From positions 62,001-126,000 of the forward strand of contig DATLIX010000106.1 of the NCBI GenBank assembly GCA_035539215.1: a stretch of DNA of 64,000 bases, given 5' to 3'. A program made the translations under genes and the position numbers. The notes beneath the pieces are model-generated. The model searched no databases. It had not been told where the DNA came from and saw nothing but the letters and a program-made list of their open reading frames with translations. This document shows, piece after piece, positions 17,924 to 25,841 of the stretch; within the stretch, counting starts at the first letter, position 1, and each line of letters begins with the position of its first letter. The stretch is from Dongia_B sp035539215 (lineage in GTDB: Bacteria > Pseudomonadota > Alphaproteobacteria > Dongiales > Dongiaceae).

Positions 17924-18481
17924 ATGATCGAAACACACAACGAAATCAAGCGCGGCACCTATGAAGCGCTTCAGCCGACTGTCCGGCGCATTGGCCAAAG
18001 CTGGAGATTGCTGTTGGTCGGCACTGCCCTGGTTGCCGTCACGACGCTGCCCTTGCGCTTTGACGCCGCGGGGCGTTCGCATTTCAATCAAGCCTTCGCT
18101 GATGGCGGACACGGCGGCGGCGGAGGTGGCGGCAGTGGCGGACATCACGGTGGCGATAGTAACGGCGGCAGTGGCGGCGATCATTCCGGCGGCGGGGGCA
18201 TGGCCAGCGGCCATGGTGGTCCCAATGCCGGTGGCTCAGCCGACGCCAGCAATCACGACGCGAATGACGATCATGGCGGCCTGGCGAGCGGCAACGACGA
18301 TCCCGCGACCCATGACGTGAACGATGATCATGGCGGCCTGGTGGCCGGCAATGACGACCCCGCGACCCACGACATTAACGACGACCATGGTGGCATCCGC
18401 GCTGGCGACGACGATCCGGCGACGCATGATATCGGCGACGATCATCCATCGGGCGCTATCGACCAGGCCGCCAATCCGTAA
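17924..18481 (+). CDS. Exported Gly/His/Asp-rich tandem-repeat protein
   Basis: I do not recognise this 185-residue protein. A hydrophobic segment at about 29-45 and the sequence Q-A-F-A-D-G-G suggest export with cleavage near residue 60. The mature part starts with a Gly/His/Ser-rich block and continues with three near-identical 19-residue repeats (N-D-D-H-G-G-L-x-x-G-N-D-D-P-A-T-H-D-x) and the beginning of a fourth. The repeats are 57 bases each, at 18263-18319, 18320-18376 and 18377-18433. The many Asp and His side chains suggest binding of metal ions such as Ca, Zn or Ni. It ends in a short non-repeated tail. Confidence 0.75.
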   Translation: MIETHNEIKRGTYEALQPTVRRIGQSWRLLLVGTALVAVTTLPLRFDAAGRSHFNQAFADGGHGGGGGGGSGGHHGGDSNGGSGGDHSGGGGMASGHGGPNAGGSADASNHDANDDHGGLASGNDDPATHDVNDDHGGLVAGNDDPATHDINDDHGGIRAGDDDPATHDIGDDHPSGAIDQAANP

Positions 18482-18611
18482 GGCAGGCCACGGCAAGCGA
18501 CGCGATCGCCGGGTTCTTTGCCGGTGATCGCGTTTCCTCCTGCGAGCAATGCGTGGGAAATACCGGTCGAGTGCGGGCAGGTCGATCCTTGTCGACCCGC
18601 CGCCGGACGGC

Positions 18612-19202
18612 TCAGTGATGCGCCGGCGAATGATGGGTGCGGTTGAAATCGATGCTGTAGAGGCGGCTCGGCGCCGGATAGCCCGGCTGCTCGAAATGCC
18701 GCTCGAAGCCGAGACCGATCTTTTCCAGAACACGGATCGAGCCGACATTCTCCTCGGAGGTGATGGCGAGGATACGGGGCAGGCCCAGGACCAGCCGGGC
18801 ATGCTGCAGCACGCCGGCGGCGGCTTCCACGCCATAGCCCTTGAACCAGAATTTCTCCTGGAAGGCATAGCCGATATCGGGATGGGGCAGATAATCCCGC
18901 TGGATCAGGCCGCAAATGCCGATCCTGCTGCCATCCGATTTCAGCTGCACCAGATCGAGGCCGAAACCATGCTGGCGATAGCTCGCCGCCGGGCCTTTCA
19001 GGATATAGCCGACGGCGTCATCGATGCTGCGCACCTGGCGGTCGCCTATATATTGCAGGAAGCCCGGTTCGTTCAACAGGCTGACGATGAATTCCGCGTC
19101 GCTGACATCGAGATGCCGCATCGTCAACCGCTCGGTTTCCAGAACCGCATCCATCGTTTCGTTGATTGCCGTATTGCCAGCCAGGGACATGTCGAAGGCC
19201 AA
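18612..19202 (-). CDS. GNAT family N-acetyltransferase (RimJ/RimL-like)
   Basis: The 196-residue protein transfers an acetyl group from acetyl-CoA, probably to an amine or a protein N-terminus. Features are L-E-T-E-R-L-T-M-R at the start, G-I-C-G-L-I-Q-R-D in the core, G-Y-A-F-Q-E-K-F-W-F-K-G-Y-G-V-E-A-A (the acetyl-CoA loop region), and N-V-G-S-I-R-V-L-E-K-I-G-L near the end. The likely start is TTG 19202, which has GAGG five bases upstream, rather than ATG 19190, which has none. The C-terminus is His-rich. Confidence 0.88.
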   Translation of the reverse strand: MAFDMSLAGNTAINETMDAVLETERLTMRHLDVSDAEFIVSLLNEPGFLQYIGDRQVRSIDDAVGYILKGPAASYRQHGFGLDLVQLKSDGSRIGICGLIQRDYLPHPDIGYAFQEKFWFKGYGVEAAAGVLQHARLVLGLPRILAITSEENVGSIRVLEKIGLGFERHFEQPGYPAPSRLYSIDFNRTHHSPAHH

Positions 19203-19668
19203 GTTAACCTCTATCGACCGGGGGGAGGGGAAACATCATAGCGCAAATCCCGGCCCTGCCCAGAATAGATTGCATGTCCCCCGCATTGCATACCGGTCCG
19301 GTCCCCCGTGGCGCCTGCCGCCGGCGGGCTGGTCGCATGATGGGACGATGAATATTTCCGAATGCACCATATCTTGTGAGAATATCTTGTGAGAATGCCT
19401 TGTGGGGATGGCTGGGCCGCATCGCGCTTGCGCCGTTATTTGTACACACCTGTCACGGCATTGACATCGGCGCCGGGACGGCCGCGCACGATGATCCTCA
19501 TCGGCGTAGGCGGACCGGCATGCGCATCTGCCGGAACCAGCTGTCTCGTGCCATTACCCCACAAAGAACAGGGCATCATCGCCTTGCATATCGCCGGGCG
19601 GCAAATCGCCGCGCCATTCGCGGATCGTCATGCCCGCATCGGCTCATCTGTTCATGCGGCGGCACCGC
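19203..19668. other. Intergenic region with a 13-bp tandem duplication
   Basis: The 466-base gap holds no convincing gene. A perfect tandem duplication of ATATCTTGTGAGA lies at 19369-19394. Longer open frames that run from here into the antisense of the TPR gene have no protein features. Confidence 0.45.
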
Positions 19669-20925
19669 TCACCATTTCGGCGCGATGGCCTTGCTGCCGG
19701 GCACCAGTCCGCTCGGCTGCATGGTGGCGTCGATCGAAGGATCGGCGGCGCGGGCGGCGCGATAGTCCCTGGTCGCATTGGTGATATCGCCCATCCGCTC
19801 CTCGGCATAGGCGCGGGTGAACAGCAGGTCGGATCGATTGGGCGCGATCACCAGGGCCTTGTTGGCGTCGTCGGCCGCCGCCTGGAACTGGCCCAGGCGC
19901 AGCTTCGCATAGGCGCGGCTGCCATAGGCGTCGGCGCGGTTGGGCGCGGCCGCCACCAGCTGGTCGCAATACGCAATGCCCTCATCCGCCTTGCCGGTCA
20001 GCGACAGGAAATAGCACAGGCTGTCCAGCACGGTGGGATCTTTGGGGGCAAGCCGATAGGCGGCACGGAAATCCAGCAGCGCGTTCTTGAGGTCGCCCTT
20101 ATAGCCATAGGCGCTGGCCCGGCTGTTATAGATGCCGGCCTGATCGGGCGCGAGCTTGATGGCTTGGCTGAAATCGGCAATCGCCTTGTCGTATTCCTGC
20201 CGGCCGGCATGGGCATGGCCGCGCCCCTCATAGGCGACCGCGTCGTCCGGCTGCATGGCGATCGCCTTGTCGAGATCGCGCAGCGCGTCGTCATACCTGC
20301 GCGCCCCCGCTTCGGCGATGCCGCGCTCGCGATAGGCGGCGGCGAAATCCGGCTTCAGTTCGATCGCTTTGCTGAAATCATCCGCCGCGGTTGCCTGATC
20401 GCCGCGCGCATCCAGTGCCAGGCCGCGCTGGAAATAGGCATTGGCGGAACCGCGATCGAGGGCGATGGCGCGGCTGAAATCGGCCAGCGCCGCATCGGCA
20501 TCGTGCCGCGCCATCGAGGCGATGCCGCGATTGATATAGGCGGTGGCGCTCTTCGGCATCAGGGCGAGGGCGGCATCGAAATCAGCATAGGCCTTGTCGG
20601 CCTCATGCCTGGCATCCTCGGCAATCCCCCGCGTGGTCAAAGCCGTCGCGCGCTCCTCATCGGACAACTTGCCGCCCTCCAGCGCCTTGCCGCAGGTCGC
20701 GACCATCAGGTCCACATCCTGCTGCTTGAAGGCGTCGAGGCAGGGCGCGAGATCGGCATTGCTGGGCGCCGGCGCAGGTTCCGAGGGGGAGGCGGGCGCG
20801 GGTGCCGGCTCATCGGCCGAGGCTGCCGGCAGCATCGCCATGCTGAGCGTTGCGATGCCAAGCGTTGCGATGCCAAGCATCGTCCTGACGAGGATCATCC
20901 TGCCCAGGATCGCCGCCTTTTGCAT
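19669..20925 (-). CDS. Exported tetratricopeptide-repeat protein
   Basis: About 418 residues. A hydrophobic N-terminus ending in A-A-S-A-D-E suggests export, followed by a Pro/Ala/Glu linker. From about residue 65 to the C-terminus there are some nine TPR units with the usual spacing, for example A-Y-x-x-R-G-x-A and A-x-A-D-F-S-x-A-I-x-L. TPR arrays bind partner proteins; the partner is unknown. The start is uncertain: ATG 20925 is used here, while ATG 20898, ATG 21006 and 21042 are in frame. Within the signal region a 15-base unit is duplicated (near 20848-20880), giving G-I-A-T-L twice. Confidence 0.85.
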   Translation of the reverse strand: MQKAAILGRMILVRTMLGIATLGIATLSMAMLPAASADEPAPAPASPSEPAPAPSNADLAPCLDAFKQQDVDLMVATCGKALEGGKLSDEERATALTTRGIAEDARHEADKAYADFDAALALMPKSATAYINRGIASMARHDADAALADFSRAIALDRGSANAYFQRGLALDARGDQATAADDFSKAIELKPDFAAAYRERGIAEAGARRYDDALRDLDKAIAMQPDDAVAYEGRGHAHAGRQEYDKAIADFSQAIKLAPDQAGIYNSRASAYGYKGDLKNALLDFRAAYRLAPKDPTVLDSLCYFLSLTGKADEGIAYCDQLVAAAPNRADAYGSRAYAKLRLGQFQAAADDANKALVIAPNRSDLLFTRAYAEERMGDITNATRDYRAARAADPSIDATMQPSGLVPGSKAIAPKW

Positions 20926-21125
20926 CGACAGGGGCAGGCAAGCTATGACAAGACCGCGTAATCTGTTTGGCACTATCGACTCTCTCGTAATGGCGCCGTG
21001 AAGCATAGGCATCATCGCGGCGACGGACAAGCAGCTGGGCACGCGGCAAGCAGGCGAAGCCTGCCGAAAACCCGCACGGGCGAATGGATACGGTCGCGCG
21101 ACTTCGCGGCAGTGATATTTTTTAT

Positions 21126-21141
21126 TGGACAGATTAGTCCA
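21126..21141. promoter_or_regulatory. TetR operator, TGGAC-N6-GTCCA
   Basis: A perfect palindrome TGGAC-AGATTA-GTCCA ends 10 bases before the TetR start codon. The same 16-base pattern, with one changed arm base, lies in front of the next gene (21775-21790). This strongly suggests the binding site of the regulator encoded between them. Confidence 0.7.
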
Positions 21142-21151
21142 TAATATCTAT

Positions 21152-21733
21152 ATGTCCAGCATGGCAAGGCAGAAGCTCTTCGACCGCGATGTGGCCCTTG
21201 ATGGCGCGATCTCCGTCTTTCGCGAGAAAGGCTTTTCCGGCACGTCGACGGAAGACTTGCTGGCGGCCATGGGAATCAGCCGGCAGAGCATGTACGACAC
21301 TTTCGGCGATAAGCGGCGTCTCTATCTCGAGGCATTGCAGCGGTATAATGGCGCGAGCATCTCGCAATCCATCCAGGCGCTGAACAAGGCCGCGTCGCCG
21401 GTTGCCGGACTGGAAGCGATGCTGACGGCTTTCGCCAAGCGCGCCAGTGAACCGGCGCATTGCCTCGGCGTCAGTTCGATCTGCGAATTCGGTCGTGCTG
21501 ACGGCGAGGTGTCGGCGCTTAATGACGCCAGCGGGCAAGTATTGGTCGCGGCGCTCGAGAAGGCGGTGACAGCCGGACAAGCGGCCGGCGAAATCGACCG
21601 CAAGCTCGATGCCAGGACGGCGGCAAAATTCCTCACCTCTCTGCTTGCCGGGATGAAGGTATCGGCCCGGGCAGGCGCGTCGCTAGCGGACTTGCGCCAG
21701 ATCGCCAGGTTCGCCCTGCAAAGCCTGACTTAG
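21152..21733 (+). CDS. TetR/AcrR family transcriptional regulator
   Basis: The 193-residue protein has an N-terminal DNA-binding domain with F-R-E-K-G-F-S-G-T-S-T-E-D-L-L-A-A-M-G-I and the recognition helix S-R-Q-S-M-Y-D-T-F-G-D-K. The C-terminal domain resembles the TetR_C type seen in regulators of short-chain dehydrogenases and reductases. ATG 21152 is taken; ATG 21161 is possible, while an upstream in-frame start at 21125 would lie inside the operator. The next gene, a dehydrogenase, starts 70 bases downstream and has the same operator. Confidence 0.92.
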   Translation: MSSMARQKLFDRDVALDGAISVFREKGFSGTSTEDLLAAMGISRQSMYDTFGDKRRLYLEALQRYNGASISQSIQALNKAASPVAGLEAMLTAFAKRASEPAHCLGVSSICEFGRADGEVSALNDASGQVLVAALEKAVTAGQAAGEIDRKLDARTAAKFLTSLLAGMKVSARAGASLADLRQIARFALQSLT

Positions 21734-21774
21734 CGGACGGCCCGTCCAGGACGTCGTTTCGTCGTGAGTTATTT

Positions 21775-21790
21775 TGGACTGAATGATCCA
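21775..21790. promoter_or_regulatory. TetR operator, TGGAC-N6-ATCCA, before the dehydrogenase gene
   Basis: TGGAC-TGAATG-ATCCA lies 13 bases before the dehydrogenase start codon. It matches the perfect palindrome at 21126-21141 in spacing and in nine of ten arm bases. Confidence 0.65.
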
Positions 21791-21803
21791 GTAATAGGAA
21801 GCC

Positions 21804-22541
21804 ATGTCAAAAACATTGAGCGGAAAGACCGCCTTCGTAACCGGTGGGTCGCGCGGCATTGGTGCCGCCATCGTGCACCGCCTGGCAAAAGAGGGGGCCA
21901 GGGTCGCCTTCACCTATGCTGCTTCTGCCGACAAGGCCACGGCACTCGCTGAGGAGATCGGAGCGACCGGTGGCGCGGCCCTGCCGATCGAGGCCGATAG
22001 CGGCCATCCGGACGCGCTGCAGGCAGCGATCCGTCGAGCCGCGGAACGTTTCGGCGGCATCGATATTCTCGTCAACAATGCCGGCATCCTGATACGCGGC
22101 ATGGTGGACGATTATGCTCTGAGTGACTTCGACCGGATGCTGGCGGTAAATATCCGTGGCGTCTTCGTCGCGGTCCAGGCGGCTTTGCCGCATATGAGCC
22201 GCGGCGGGCGCATCATCACGACCGGCAGCGTCGCGGCCGATCGCGCCGGCTTCGCAGGCGCCTCCGTCTACAGCATGACCAAGGCCGCTCTCGCCGCGCT
22301 TACCCGTGGCTTGGCGCGCGATCTCGGGCCACGCGGCATCACCGTGAATATCGTCGAGCCGGGACCGACCGAGACCGACATGAATATCCGCGAATATCAT
22401 GACATGCTGAAGCCGCTGATGGCAGTCGGGCGGATGGGCAAGGATACAGAGATCGCCAGTCTCGTCGCCTATCTGGCCGGGCCCGAAACGGATTTCATCA
22501 CCGGCGCCGCGCTCACCATCGATGGCGGCTATCTCGCCTGA
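21804..22541 (+). CDS. Short-chain dehydrogenase/reductase (SDR, FabG-like)
   Basis: A classical SDR of 245 residues. The cofactor motif T-G-G-S-R-G-I-G is at the N-terminus, N-N-A-G follows, and the catalytic motif is Y156-S-M-T-K160 with a preceding T-G-S. The C-terminal P-G-P-T-E-T-D and I-D-G-G-Y are typical. The Arg after the glycine motif and the S-A-D-K segment fit NADP(H) use. The substrate is unknown. A TetR gene precedes it with matching operators, so expression is probably induced by a small molecule. Confidence 0.95.
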   Translation: MSKTLSGKTAFVTGGSRGIGAAIVHRLAKEGARVAFTYAASADKATALAEEIGATGGAALPIEADSGHPDALQAAIRRAAERFGGIDILVNNAGILIRGMVDDYALSDFDRMLAVNIRGVFVAVQAALPHMSRGGRIITTGSVAADRAGFAGASVYSMTKAALAALTRGLARDLGPRGITVNIVEPGPTETDMNIREYHDMLKPLMAVGRMGKDTEIASLVAYLAGPETDFITGAALTIDGGYLA

Positions 22542-22656
22542 GGGATGACGGCCGCATGCCGGTGCGTTGCGACCCTCGGAAAGGCTCGACTTCCTTCTGC
22601 CACTTCGCTTGAATGGCTGCCCCAGATACGAGCAGCGCCACAGCCGGAGACAGGCA

Positions 22657-23223
22657 ATGAAGATTCTGTTGGTTCTCGCCCATCCGCGGCGCCATTCGTT
22701 GAGCGGCGCGGTGGCCGATGCCTTTGCCGCCGCGGCGATCGCCAAGGGGCACGAGATCGAATGGGCCGATCTTGTCGCCGAGGGATTCGATCCGGTGCTG
22801 CGTGAAGCGGATGAACCGGACTGGGGCGATCCGCAGAAGCCCTATTCGCTCGAGGTGCGGCGCGAGATGGGCCGGGTAGAGCGCAACGAGGCGACGGTGA
22901 TGGTGTTTCCCGTCTGGTGGTGGTCGATGCCGGCGATCCTCAAGGGCTGGATCGACCGCGTCTGGAATCATGGCTGGGCCTATGGCAGCGGTGCCACCTA
23001 TCCGCATCGCCGGGTCTGGATGCTGGCCGTCGCCGGGGCCGACGCGCCGGTTTATGCCAAGCGCGATTACGACCGCGCCATGCGGATCGGCCTCGATACC
23101 GGCATCCTCGATTATTGCGGCGTCACCGAGCATCGGCTGGAGCTGCTCTACGGCGCCATCGAGGGCGGCGAGGCGCCCCAGGATATCCTGCGCGCGGCGG
23201 CCGCGCTCGGCGCCGAATTCTGA
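22657..23223 (+). CDS. Flavodoxin-fold NAD(P)H oxidoreductase
   Basis: This 188-residue flavoprotein of the NQO1/MdaB superfamily reduces quinones or similar acceptors with NAD(P)H. It starts M-K-I-L-L-V-L-A-H-P-R, continues with the conserved F-P-V-W-W-W-S-M-P-A-I-L-K-G-W-I-D-R-V and ends with Y-C-G-V-T-E-H-R. ATG 22657 has GGAGACAGG upstream; an in-frame start at 22567 lies in noncoding-looking sequence. It follows the SDR gene by 115 bases on the same strand and could be co-induced with it. Confidence 0.92.
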   Translation: MKILLVLAHPRRHSLSGAVADAFAAAAIAKGHEIEWADLVAEGFDPVLREADEPDWGDPQKPYSLEVRREMGRVERNEATVMVFPVWWWSMPAILKGWIDRVWNHGWAYGSGATYPHRRVWMLAVAGADAPVYAKRDYDRAMRIGLDTGILDYCGVTEHRLELLYGAIEGGEAPQDILRAAAALGAEF

Positions 23224-23269
23224 TTGCTGCGGCGGATCAATGTGGCGCCGCCTGCTGCCGCGCCTTGCT

Positions 23270-23316
23270 CCCTCGCCCCGTGTTCCTTCTCCCCCGCCGG
23301 GAGAGAGGTGAGGGGC
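23270..23316. repeat. GC-rich palindromic intergenic repeat (copy 2)
   Basis: Arms CCCTC and GAGGG with a CCCGCCGGG centre resemble the element at 272-304. It lies between the convergent oxidoreductase and LysR genes, where it could end transcription from both sides. Confidence 0.5.
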
Positions 23317-23449
23317 ATGGCGGCTGCGCTGTTTGATCGGATGCCTGATGGCCGCTCTCACAGCATCTTCACGCACCATCGCATCGTCGCTCGTCGCGCA
23401 AAGCTGGCCGGAAACCCACGCGACCGTGCCCTGACCTGCAAGCAAGACC

Positions 23450-24370
23450 TCATGCCGCCATGCCGCGCTGCTTCATCGTGGCGTCCAGCCAGTCGATCAC
23501 CGCTTCGATGCGGGCCAGGCGGCGCTGGTCGGGATGGGTGAGGAGCCAGATCTCGCGGCTCGGCATCGGCGGCCAGTCGCTGTTCTTCAGGCGCCGGAAA
23601 CTCTTGTCGCCCTTGATCAGCGCCGTCGGCAGCAGCGACTTGCCGAGGCCGAGGCGCACGGCTTCCAGGATGCCTTCGGGATCGTTGAGCGCGACGGGGG
23701 CCAGGCGTGCGGGACCTGAGCCGCTGCGCTCGCCATCCGCCGCATTGGTCTCCCGCGCCGCCACCGCCGCCATCCATTTCGCCTGCGGCAGTTGCGTCAT
23801 GCTCTCGTCATAGCTGACCCAGGGCAGGGCTGCCGCTTCGCGCGCCGAGCAGCCGGCCGGCGCATAGGCATCGTAATCCAGCGTGCCGATATGGCGCGCG
23901 AGCACCGCGGCGCCGGTATCCTGGTTCGGCCGGCTGAGGCGCAGCGCGATATCCGCCTCGCGCTTCATCAGGCTGAAATAGCGCAGGTCCGCCAGCATCT
24001 CCAGCCGCAGTCCGGGATGGGCCGCGCCGAGATCGGGCAGGGCCGGCAGCAGCAGGCGGTTGACCAGCACGGCGACGGAGGTGAGGCGCACCGTGCCGCT
24101 GACGGCGGCATCCTGGCCGGCGACCGAGAGCTGCAGGCGGTTCATTTCCTGCTCGATACGCTCGGCATGCGTCATCGCCACCTCGCCCGCTTCGGTCGGC
24201 AGCAGCCTGCCGCCCGGCACCTTGGCGAACAGACGCGCGCCCAGGCTCGCCTCGATCGCGGTCAGGCGCCGGCCCACCGTGGTCTCGTCGACCGCGATCT
24301 GCCGCGCGGCGGCGGCCAGCGAATTGGCGCGGCCGATGGCCAGGATGTAGCGCAGATCGTTCCAGTTCAT
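23450..24370 (-). CDS. LysR-type transcriptional regulator
   Basis: The 306-residue regulator has an N-terminal winged helix (M-N-W-N-D-L-R-Y-I-L-A-I, S-L-A-A-A-A-R-Q-I-A-V-D-E-T-T-V-G-R-R-L) and a C-terminal substrate-binding domain. The wording of the helix-turn-helix fits the LysR group that controls small oxidoreductases and transporters. ATG 24370 (M-N-W-N-D-L) is the family-typical start; an in-frame upstream start at 24421 is unlikely. It is divergent from the DUF1127 gene and converges on the flavodoxin-fold oxidoreductase, so either could be a target. Confidence 0.92.
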   Translation of the reverse strand: MNWNDLRYILAIGRANSLAAAARQIAVDETTVGRRLTAIEASLGARLFAKVPGGRLLPTEAGEVAMTHAERIEQEMNRLQLSVAGQDAAVSGTVRLTSVAVLVNRLLLPALPDLGAAHPGLRLEMLADLRYFSLMKREADIALRLSRPNQDTGAAVLARHIGTLDYDAYAPAGCSAREAAALPWVSYDESMTQLPQAKWMAAVAARETNAADGERSGSGPARLAPVALNDPEGILEAVRLGLGKSLLPTALIKGDKSFRRLKNSDWPPMPSREIWLLTHPDQRRLARIEAVIDWLDATMKQRGMAA

Positions 24371-24550
24371 GCCCTGCATTTTTGCAGCCCCATCTCGCAG
24401 ACATTCGGATATTCCCGGCAATTATGCGGATATAGGATTCGGCCGTCCAGAGGTGATCCGGCGATTCGCGGCGCCCTCATCCGGCGCGGCACTGCGCGCT
24501 GCGGCAGGACGCGCCGACGAAGCCGCCGCGGCCGAGAAGGGGAGATAACC

Positions 24551-24925
24551 ATGCCGCCACCCGATTCCTGTTCCGTTTCTACCGCCGGCTTCCGGCCACA
24601 TCCCGACGCCGTCACCGGGGGCGTCGTCCTTCAGGATGCCGGCCCCCAGCGCACCGGCCCCCAGCGCACCGGCCCCCAGCGCACCGACCCCCAGCGCACC
24701 GGCCTGCGACATTGGCCGCTGGTGCATCCGCTGTGGCATCTGCTGCGCGACGGCGCCGGTGTCTTCGGCCGGCTGGTCGATCGCGGCTTCGACTGGTATG
24801 GCTGCCGGCATGTGGCACTGAAGAACCGGCGCGAACTCGCGCGCTTGGATGATGCCATGCTCAAGGATATCGGCCTCAGCCGTGCCGATATTGAATGCGA
24901 GATCGAGAAGCCCTTCTGGCGTTGA
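24551..24925 (+). CDS. DUF1127 protein with a repeat-containing N-terminus
   Basis: 124 residues. The last 35 form a DUF1127 domain: N-R-R-E-L-A-R-L-D-D-A-M-L-K-D-I-G-L-S-R-A-D-I. In other alphaproteobacteria small proteins with this arginine-rich domain affect phosphate and carbon metabolism and RNA turnover. The N-terminal part is unusual and contains four tandem G/D-P-Q-R-T units. ATG 24551 follows AAGGGGAG. Most DUF1127 proteins are 45-75 residues, so this is a long form. Confidence 0.85.
   Translation: MPPPDSCSVSTAGFRPHPDAVTGGVVLQDAGPQRTGPQRTGPQRTDPQRTGLRHWPLVHPLWHLLRDGAGVFGRLVDRGFDWYGCRHVALKNRRELARLDDAMLKDIGLSRADIECEIEKPFWR
24641..24700 (+). repeat. Four 15-bp tandem repeats inside the DUF1127 gene
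   Basis: The unit GGCCCCCAGCGCACC occurs four times head to tail, the last copy with G-to-A at position 2. In frame it encodes (G/D)PQRT. Copy-number change would keep the frame, so length variation between strains is expected. Confidence 0.85.
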
Positions 24926-25045
24926 TGCCAGCGCAGGCGCAGGGCGCGCGGCCGCGACAAGCCGCCGGCATTCGACCGGCCGTGCTGCGCATCCTCCTGT
25001 TTTTCGCTATCATGCCGGCTCTTCAATCCGGGCGGAGTCATACGA

Positions 25046-25516
25046 ATGGACAAGGACCATCATTACGTCGCGCAGCTCCACTGGGCGGGCGCGAAGGACG
25101 GCGCGACGACCAGCTACCGCGCCTATTCGCGCCACTATCAGGTGACGGTCGAAGGCAAGCCGCTGCTCGATCTCTCGGCCGACCCTGCTTTTCGCGGCGA
25201 TCCCGCCCGCTACAATCCGGAGGAATTGCTGCTGGCGTCGCTCGCCGGCTGCCACATGCTGACCTATCTAGCGCTGGCTTCGCTGAAGGGCCTCGCGGTC
25301 ACCGCCTACGAGGACCGCGCCACCGGCACAATGCGGCAGCAAGGCAATGGCGGCCGTTTCACCGAGGTTACGCTGCATCCCATCGTCACCGTCGCCGCCG
25401 GCAGCGATCTCGCGCTCGCCGAGCATCTGCACGAAGACGCCGGCCGCGACTGCTTCATCGCCGCCTCGATGAACTTCCCCGTCAAGCATGAGGTGGAGAT
25501 CCGCGTTGCGGCGTGA
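25046..25516 (+). CDS. OsmC family peroxide-reducing protein
   Basis: The 156-residue OsmC/Ohr-type protein carries the two conserved redox cysteines Cys69 (S-L-A-G-C-H) and Cys136 (R-D-C-F-I-A-A-S). It contains Y-N-P-E-E-L-L-L-A-S-L and the C-terminal N-F-P-V-K-H. These proteins reduce organic or inorganic peroxides with thiols. The longer first loop (Y-S-R-H-Y) is that of the OsmC-like branch rather than Ohr. ATG 25046 has GGAG nine bases upstream. The DUF1127 gene is upstream on the same strand. Confidence 0.92.
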   Translation: MDKDHHYVAQLHWAGAKDGATTSYRAYSRHYQVTVEGKPLLDLSADPAFRGDPARYNPEELLLASLAGCHMLTYLALASLKGLAVTAYEDRATGTMRQQGNGGRFTEVTLHPIVTVAAGSDLALAEHLHEDAGRDCFIAASMNFPVKHEVEIRVAA

Positions 25517-25572
25517 CGGGGCGCGGCGTTGAACGAAAATCGCCGGCGGCGGTACGGGCGATCGAATCCTGC

Positions 25573-25663
25573 CCGGCGTCCAAGTCCGGCGTCCAAGTCC
25601 GGCGTTCAAGTCCGGCGTCCAAGTCCGGCGTTCAAGGCAGGCATCCAAGTCGGGCGTCCAAGC
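25573..25663. repeat. Seven-copy 13-bp minisatellite
   Basis: Seven head-to-tail 13-base units of consensus CCGGCGTCCAAGT fill 91 bases with few substitutions (C/T at position 8, more divergence in the last three). It lies in the 325-base gap between the OsmC and HxlR genes. The 13-base period would break any reading frame, so it is not coding. The remaining gap holds the weak third copy of the GC-rich palindrome (about 25716-25748). Confidence 0.9.
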
Positions 25664-25813
25664 ATAAGCTCGGTATGATTTTCAGATCCGGACGCAGGTT
25701 GCCGCTGCAGCGCTCTTTTTCCCTAGCAGGAGAGGGGCGGGGTGAGCGGGCCTTCCCGCTGCCGGACTGTCACACCGCCGATAGCACCCTGATCGGATGG
25801 ATATAGCGGTTTA

Positions 25814-25830
25814 AACGCATTGCTTGCGTT
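25814..25830. promoter_or_regulatory. Palindrome AACGC-N7-GCGTT before the HxlR gene
   Basis: A perfect inverted repeat ends 11 bases before the HxlR start codon, in an AT-richer promoter patch. Position and symmetry suggest an autoregulatory operator, since HxlR-type proteins bind DNA as dimers. Confidence 0.5.
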
Positions 25831-25841
25831 ATTGAAGTAAC

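Noticed and set aside
25573..25663. CRISPR array
   Set aside because: The units are 13 bases, head to tail, without spacers, and there are no cas genes nearby.
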